DNA from: JACRIM01 sp964605185
Lineage (GTDB): Bacteria; Planctomycetota; Phycisphaerae; UBA1845; UTPLA1
Direction: 5' to 3'
DNA length: 25,514 bases
NCBI GenBank assembly: GCA_964605185.1
Contig: CAZSBF010000063.1
Span: 1-25,514 of the forward strand
Position 1 is the first letter of the stretch; each line of letters starts with the position of its first letter. The translations under genes were made by a program, and so were the position numbers. Under the pieces are notes generated by a model that saw only the letters and a list, made by a program, of their open reading frames with translations, was not told the origin of the DNA and ran no database searches. Below are positions 21,050 through 25,514 of the stretch, piece by piece.

Positions 21050-21988
21050 TTAGCGTTCGGCGGTCCTGCGCGTATCGGGGTCGAGGGGTTCCTCGCGGCC
21101 GAGTTTTTTGATGACGGCTTCCTTGCGATCGGTCGCTGGAGCGGAGGTCGTTCGAGCGGGTGAGCGACCGTTCTCATCGTGGCGCTCGCGGTAATTGTCG
21201 CCGAGGAGTTTCTTTTCGTCGTTCAGGAGGACGGGGGCGAGGTACTCCCGAATGAACTCGCGCTTGGTGGTATCGGTGTGGCCGCCGTCGTAACCGGCGA
21301 GGGCGAAGTCGGATCGATACGGCACGTTCCGTACCTTGGCATACTGTCGTTCGGTGTCGGCGCCCTTGTGACGCGGAAGGTGGAAGCCTTCCATGCCGGC
21401 GATGCCTTCGTCACCGGCGCTTCGGTCAACGGTGCCGGTGTACCAGACGACATTCTTCAGGATGGGGTCCCGGAAGGAGTTAAGACAATAGAGGCCGCCG
21501 CCGACGCGACGAAGGGCGCGGGTAAGGTCGTAGCTGCTCGACATGCTGCAGCCGAGAAAGATGACCTTGTCGACTTCGACGCCCTCGGGGAGGTATTCCA
21601 ATGCAAACGTGGAGATGCCCGTCCCGGCGGAGAGGGCGATGATGTTGATCTTCTGGCCCGGAAAGCGCCGGCGGTAGGACTTAATTTCGGCGGCGAGTTC
21701 GGCGCCTTTGCTGCGGTTGCGGGCGAGGTTCATCTGATCGCCGGCATGCGTCCAGCCCTGCCAGGTGAAGACCTCGACATAGCCCTCGTAGCCGCCATCG
21801 GCCAGACCCTGGGGGATGTCCCACGAGCCGACGTTGCCGATGGGGCCGGCGCCGCCGACGTAAAAGGTCATACCGCGTCGGGCCTCACCCTGTTCGTTGG
21901 CCTTGGCGATGCGTTCGACAAACGAACCGCAGCCGGTCGCGAAGAAGAGTGCGGCAAGGGAGATGGAATAAGTGAGTGTGCGTATCAA
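21050..21988 (-). CDS. Alpha/beta-hydrolase-like lipoprotein
   Basis: A 312-residue lipoprotein: lipobox FATGC with Cys20. The mature part looks like an alpha/beta hydrolase: an N-terminal strand and glycine-rich loop (MTFYVGGAGPIGN), a nucleophile elbow IALSAGTG with Ser120, a likely acid Asp174 (NSFRDPI) and a likely His237 (GYDGGHTDT). The elbow has Ala where many esterases have Gly (A-x-S-x-G). The substrate is unknown; esterase or lipase-like activity at the envelope is the best guess. The C-terminal 45 residues are charged and probably disordered. Start: TTG at 21988, giving a normal 19-residue lipoprotein signal. The ribosome site is weak. Confidence 0.85.
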   Translation of the reverse strand: MIRTLTYSISLAALFFATGCGSFVERIAKANEQGEARRGMTFYVGGAGPIGNVGSWDIPQGLADGGYEGYVEVFTWQGWTHAGDQMNLARNRSKGAELAAEIKSYRRRFPGQKINIIALSAGTGISTFALEYLPEGVEVDKVIFLGCSMSSSYDLTRALRRVGGGLYCLNSFRDPILKNVVWYTGTVDRSAGDEGIAGMEGFHLPRHKGADTERQYAKVRNVPYRSDFALAGYDGGHTDTTKREFIREYLAPVLLNDEKKLLGDNYRERHDENGRSPARTTSAPATDRKEAVIKKLGREEPLDPDTRRTAER

Positions 21989-22111
21989 CGTATGAATACT
22001 CGCGTGAGTCCTGTGACACCAAAACGCGAGGCGGGCGTCACCCTAGGATGTGGATTATAGCGCGCAGCACATTTATTGCGACACGGTGAAAACGCGAGGA
22101 AAGCCGGTGAT

Positions 22112-23455
22112 TCACGCGGCGACGGTCTTTCGTCCGTACAACCGCACGCAGCGCCGTCCAGCGCGTTTGGCGTCGTAGAGGGCTTCGTCGGCCATCTCGA
22201 CAAGGGCAGTCGGCGTGGCGGGGCGATGCGCGAGAAGGCCGGCGACACCTGCCGACATGGAGACGCCCGAGCCGGGGAACATGACTTTGACCTGCTGCGT
22301 GAACATGGCGACGAGTCGCACGGCGATGCGGTTGGCGTCGTCAGCGCGGACACCGGGGAGAATGAGCAGGAATTCGTCGCCGCCGTAGCGAATCGCGACG
22401 TCCTGCGAGCGGGCGCATTGGGCGAGAAGCTGGCCGGCGACTTCGAGGACATCATCGCCCGCGGCATGACCGGCGGTATCGTTGAGATTCTTGAAGCGGT
22501 CGAGGTCCATCATGATGACGGAGAGGTCCGATCCGCAGCCTTGCTGGGCGGCGAAGATGGCGGGGAGTTTTTCGTCGAAGACACGGCGGTTCATGAGCTT
22601 GGTCAACGGGTCGAGGCTGGATTGAAGTTCGAGCCGCTGGATGTCGCGGGCGATGCGGCGCGTTTCCTCGGCAATCTGCTGATCGGCGCGGCGTTCGATT
22701 CGTTCGACGTGGTCGCGCACATTGCCCACTTCCGCGCGGAGGTCATCGATACAGCGGGCGATCTTGCCCCATTCGTCGCGGCGGGCCTCGAGCTGAAGCT
22801 TGCCGATGTACCGGGAGCCCGCGGAGGTCAGCTCGACAAGATTGGCGAGCGGGCCTGCGACGGCGGCGCCGGTGTGACGAATCATGACCACTGTTGCGAC
22901 GACCCACGCGAAAAGGATTCCGCCGATGAAGGTCCACGACGGATCACCTGATATGGTCGCGAGGTGCGCGGGAGACATCACGAGCACCGCCTGCGCCGCG
23001 CGACCATCGTTGTTCGTGCGCGAAAGCGTGACGCCGACCCGGCACAGAGGCGGCAGATTCGCGGCGATTCGGTGCGGGGGCGAATAGTCGGCGATGTCGA
23101 TCAGCTCGGTGGTGGGCTCGACGGGTGCGACTGAGTGGACCAACGGGTCGACGATTCCGGAGGCCGCGAGTTGTCGGCCGGTGCCATCAAAGAGGCTTGC
23201 GGCAAGGACGCCGGGCGACTCGGTGAGTTGGTCGCACCAGCGGCGTTGGGCGACTGAATCGTCGGGGGCCAATGCGCGAAGGCCGAGTGACGCGGCTTCG
23301 GCAAAGAGGCGGACGCCTTGACGTTCGGAGTCGGTGCGCGCGGAGCGAACATTCGCGACGTGCAAGGCAATTGCAACGGCAGCGAGCGCAGCCGGGGCCG
23401 CGACGACGCATCGCCAATGGCGACGAACGATGGAATTGGATGTGTGTGCCGTCAT
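22112..23455 (-). CDS. Membrane-bound diguanylate cyclase (GGDEF)
   Basis: A 447-residue sensor enzyme that would make cyclic di-GMP from GTP. One membrane helix (about 14-35), a periplasmic sensor region (about 36-170, no named domain visible), a second helix (about 174-192), then a HAMP-like/coiled-coil linker (about 200-275). The GGDEF domain follows: DPLTKLMNRR, MMDLDRFKNLND, and the active GGDEF (about 358-362). The inhibitory I-site RxxD is present as RSQD (349-352), five residues before it, so product feedback is likely. I chose the ATG at 23455 over an in-frame TTG at 23482. GGAG lies 11 bases upstream. No EAL domain is fused. Confidence 0.93.
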   Translation of the reverse strand: MTAHTSNSIVRRHWRCVVAAPAALAAVAIALHVANVRSARTDSERQGVRLFAEAASLGLRALAPDDSVAQRRWCDQLTESPGVLAASLFDGTGRQLAASGIVDPLVHSVAPVEPTTELIDIADYSPPHRIAANLPPLCRVGVTLSRTNNDGRAAQAVLVMSPAHLATISGDPSWTFIGGILFAWVVATVVMIRHTGAAVAGPLANLVELTSAGSRYIGKLQLEARRDEWGKIARCIDDLRAEVGNVRDHVERIERRADQQIAEETRRIARDIQRLELQSSLDPLTKLMNRRVFDEKLPAIFAAQQGCGSDLSVIMMDLDRFKNLNDTAGHAAGDDVLEVAGQLLAQCARSQDVAIRYGGDEFLLILPGVRADDANRIAVRLVAMFTQQVKVMFPGSGVSMSAGVAGLLAHRPATPTALVEMADEALYDAKRAGRRCVRLYGRKTVAA

Positions 23456-23628
23456 CGCAGCGTCGGCTCCGTGACCGAACAACGGGAGCCGCGTTCGACT
23501 CCTCTCCGGGTGTCCGATTCAACCGTACGATTTGTAGAGTCGGGGGACAAACGAGGATACGCAGGCGCGGGCGGCCGGGGTGTTTATCGGCGACGCGATC
23601 GAGGCGCCGTTATGGGCGGAAGCCACGG

Positions 23629-24249
23629 TCACGCGGCCGGCTTTGTTGTCTGAGTGGTGGGTGTCTTTCGAGCGGGACGGGGCGGCGAATTCGACTCGAC
23701 AAAGTCGCGGAGTTTCTTTCCCTGCGCTTCGTGCTTGACGGCTTCGAACGTGCCGAACATCAGGATGTTGCCGGTTTTCTGCGGAAGGATCGAGAGCACA
23801 TTCATTTCGTTGGACACGGTCGACCAGATTCGATAGCTGCCGCGAAGCACGCCGTCCTTGCCGATGATGACCGAGACGATGCCGGCGAATGGCGTGAAGC
23901 GCATGGTGGCCATGGCGGAGGCGAAGGTTGCTCGTGCCTCGCGCGGGCCGACCTTGTAATTTCTCGCGCGACCGGCTGGCGGCTCGTCGAAGACAAGGCT
24001 CAGGCCGACGTGATAACTTCCGAAGACTCCGAGAAGGCTGCTATGCTGATGCAGCAATGAGACATTCAGTTCGCCGTTGGAGTCGATCCACCAACAATTC
24101 TGTTGGGCATCGAATTTCCAGGCTTTCGCCTCGGGCGGGTCGATGTCGGTCATGTTGAGCGAAACGAGTTGAATGGTGCCCTTGCCGGTACACCCGATGG
24201 CGGCGAGAGGAATGAGAACGGCCAAGACACCGAGAATGCGCCGGGTCAT
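23629..24249 (-). CDS. Lipoprotein of unknown function
   Basis: A 206-residue lipoprotein: signal with lipobox AAIGC, Cys20. The mature region is beta-rich (GTIQLVSLNMTDIDPP, LLGVFGSYHVGLSLVFDEP, YKVGPREARATFASA, IVSVIIGKDGVLRGSYRIW) and ends in a Pro/Thr/Lys-rich tail. I recognise no family. The ATG at 24249 is preceded by a purine-rich AAGGCGGA. A longer frame to 24369 would overlap glyA and is rejected. The gene starts 19 bases after the glyA stop on the same strand, so it is probably read from the glyA transcript. Confidence 0.82.
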   Translation of the reverse strand: MTRRILGVLAVLIPLAAIGCTGKGTIQLVSLNMTDIDPPEAKAWKFDAQQNCWWIDSNGELNVSLLHQHSSLLGVFGSYHVGLSLVFDEPPAGRARNYKVGPREARATFASAMATMRFTPFAGIVSVIIGKDGVLRGSYRIWSTVSNEMNVLSILPQKTGNILMFGTFEAVKHEAQGKKLRDFVESNSPPRPARKTPTTQTTKPAA

Positions 24250-24268
24250 TGTGCGATCCGCCTTTGGA

Positions 24269-25514
24269 TTAATGCGTGTGGAGGGGGAACTGCTTGCAAA
24301 GTTCGAGAACTTCGCCGCGAATCTTGCCGAGGGCATTCGCATCACCGGCGGACGCGAGAGCGCGGTCAATCAGACCGGCGACTTTTCGCATTTCGTCGCC
24401 GCCCATGCCGCGCGTGGAGAGGGCGGGCGTGCCGATACGCAGACCGCTGGTCTCCATCGGCTTGCGTTCGTCGTAGGGGATCATGTTCTTGTTCACCACG
24501 ATGCCGGCCTGGCCAAGCCATGCCTCGGCCAACGCGCCGGTGACGGCGGGGTAGCCTTTGCGCAGATCGACGAGCATCAAGTGATTATCTGTACCGCCGG
24601 AGACGAGGTGCAACCCCTTGGCAACGAGCGATTCGGCGAGGGCCTTGGCATTGTCGAGGACAAGCTGTTGATACGTCTTGAAGTCAGGGCGAAGCGCCTC
24701 ACCAAAGGCAGCGGCCTTCGCGGCGATGATGTGCATGAGCGGTCCGCCTTGCAGCCCGGGGAACACGGCGGAGTCGATCTTCTTGGCCCATGCTTCCTTG
24801 CACATGGTGATGCCGCCGCGCGGCCCGCGAAGGGTCTTGTGCGTCGTCGTTGTAACAAAATCGGACACGGCAACCGGCGACGGATGCAACCCGACGGCGA
24901 CCATTCCGGCGATGTGGGCGATATCCGCCATCAGCAGCGCGCCGACTTCTTTCGCGATCTCGGCGAACTTTTCCCACTCCCAGATGCGCGGATAGGCCGA
25001 CGCGCCGGTGATGATGAGCTTCGGCTTGCACTCCTTGGCCAGCGCGCGAACCTCGCCCATGTTGATTCGGCCGGTCTCGCGGTCGACACGATAGTGCGTG
25101 ACGCGGAACCATTTGCCGCTGATGTTGACGTTTTTGCCATGCGACAGGTGGCCACCGTGATCGAGGTGTAATGAGAGGATCATGTCGCCGGGGGTGCGCA
25201 CCGGGGCATCGGGGGCCTTTTCGCGCTGTTCGGCCTCGCCGAATTGTGAACCGGGGTTCATGGCGGCGAGCAGGACGGCCTGGTTCGCCTGGCTGCCGGA
25301 GTGCGGCTGAACGTTGACGTGCTCGCAGCCAAAAAGCGACTTTGCACGGTCAATGGCGAGCCGCTCGACGGTGTCCATGTTCTCGCAGCCACCGTAGTAG
25401 CGACGACCGGGGTATCCTTCGGCATATTTATTAGTGAAAAGCGAACCGGCCGCGGCCATGACGGCTGGGCTGACGTGGTTTTGGGAGTCGATTAGTTCGA
25501 GGGTGTTTTGCTGT
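24269..25514 (-). CDS. glyA: Serine hydroxymethyltransferase, 5' end cut by window edge
   Basis: A PLP enzyme that interconverts serine and glycine with tetrahydrofolate, supplying one-carbon units. The frame is open to the window edge, so the first few dozen residues are missing. Seen: TNKYAEGYPGRRYYGGCE, VNVQPHSGSQANQAV, the PLP-lysine motif TTTTHKTLRGPRGG, and IGTPALSTRGM near the C-terminus. Two oddities: the usual LIASEN motif reads LIDSQN, replacing the catalytic Glu by Gln, and an extra segment of about 15-20 residues (after AAMNPGS, up to the TPGDM stretch) lies before HLDHGGHLSHG. The family assignment is firm; full normal activity is less so. A lipoprotein gene follows 19 bases downstream. 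Confidence 0.96.
   Translation of the reverse strand, partial: QQNTLELIDSQNHVSPAVMAAAGSLFTNKYAEGYPGRRYYGGCENMDTVERLAIDRAKSLFGCEHVNVQPHSGSQANQAVLLAAMNPGSQFGEAEQREKAPDAPVRTPGDMILSLHLDHGGHLSHGKNVNISGKWFRVTHYRVDRETGRINMGEVRALAKECKPKLIITGASAYPRIWEWEKFAEIAKEVGALLMADIAHIAGMVAVGLHPSPVAVSDFVTTTTHKTLRGPRGGITMCKEAWAKKIDSAVFPGLQGGPLMHIIAAKAAAFGEALRPDFKTYQQLVLDNAKALAESLVAKGLHLVSGGTDNHLMLVDLRKGYPAVTGALAEAWLGQAGIVVNKNMIPYDERKPMETSGLRIGTPALSTRGMGGDEMRKVAGLIDRALASAGDANALGKIRGEVLELCKQFPLHTH

Noticed and set aside
1..25514. CRISPR array, insertion sequence or prophage
   Set aside because: No regularly spaced identical repeats, no transposase or phage genes. The repeats present are palindromic or short tandem units.

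Overview
The window looks like a chromosomal segment from a planctomycete, most likely of the Phycisphaerae type. This is inference. It rests on high GC, two secreted proteins ending in PEP-CTERM sorting signals, a secreted M23 peptidase ending in a dockerin-like double calcium loop of the kind common in planctomycete exoproteins, many short lipoproteins, frequent GTG/TTG starts with good Shine-Dalgarno sites, and several families of extragenic palindromic repeats. There is no rRNA, tRNA, CRISPR array, complete insertion sequence or phage gene. The theme is the cell envelope: secretion, periplasmic proteolysis, lipoproteins and surface polysaccharide.

Layout. 1-2.0 kb: a PEP-CTERM protein and a CAP/SCP lipoprotein (both minus), separated by about 0.6 kb of non-coding DNA holding strong hairpins. 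2.1-6.1 kb (plus): an L-isoaspartate methyltransferase, then a two-gene unit of an HtrA-like serine protease with four PDZ-like domains followed by a catalytically dead relative with a charged tail. These suit protein repair and quality control. 6.2-6.7 kb: an AT-rich patch with one tiny membrane protein. 6.7-8.8 kb (minus): a MOSC protein and the M23 peptidase.

8.9-16.6 kb is a surface-polysaccharide or envelope region. It holds a polyprenyl-phosphate sugar-1-phosphate transferase (minus), a divergent lipoprotein/double-VanZ pair (plus), an asparagine synthase-like amidotransferase followed one base later by a PaaK/CapK-type adenylating enzyme (minus), and a divergent tatA. I infer a glycan priming and decoration module with membrane partners, close to PEP-CTERM substrates. 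No exosortase lies inside the window.

16.6-17.4 kb is non-coding and carries short tandem repeats. 17.4-18.6 kb encodes a stand-alone AAA/DUF4143 ATPase whose promoter geometry suggests a leaderless mRNA under a palindromic operator. 18.7-19.9 kb is a HAF-repeat PEP-CTERM protein with a near-consensus promoter. 20.3-24.2 kb (minus) carries a TetR regulator, an alpha/beta-hydrolase lipoprotein, a membrane diguanylate cyclase with an intact product-inhibition site, and a small lipoprotein just downstream of glyA. glyA (serine hydroxymethyltransferase) runs off the right edge and shows an unusual Glu-to-Gln change in its active-site motif.

The most interesting items are the HtrA/pseudo-HtrA pair, the AsnB-PaaK plus lipoprotein-VanZ module, the leaderless palindrome-controlled ATPase, the glyA active-site change and the collection of extragenic repeats. 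Functions of the lipoproteins and of the double-VanZ protein cannot be assigned from sequence.
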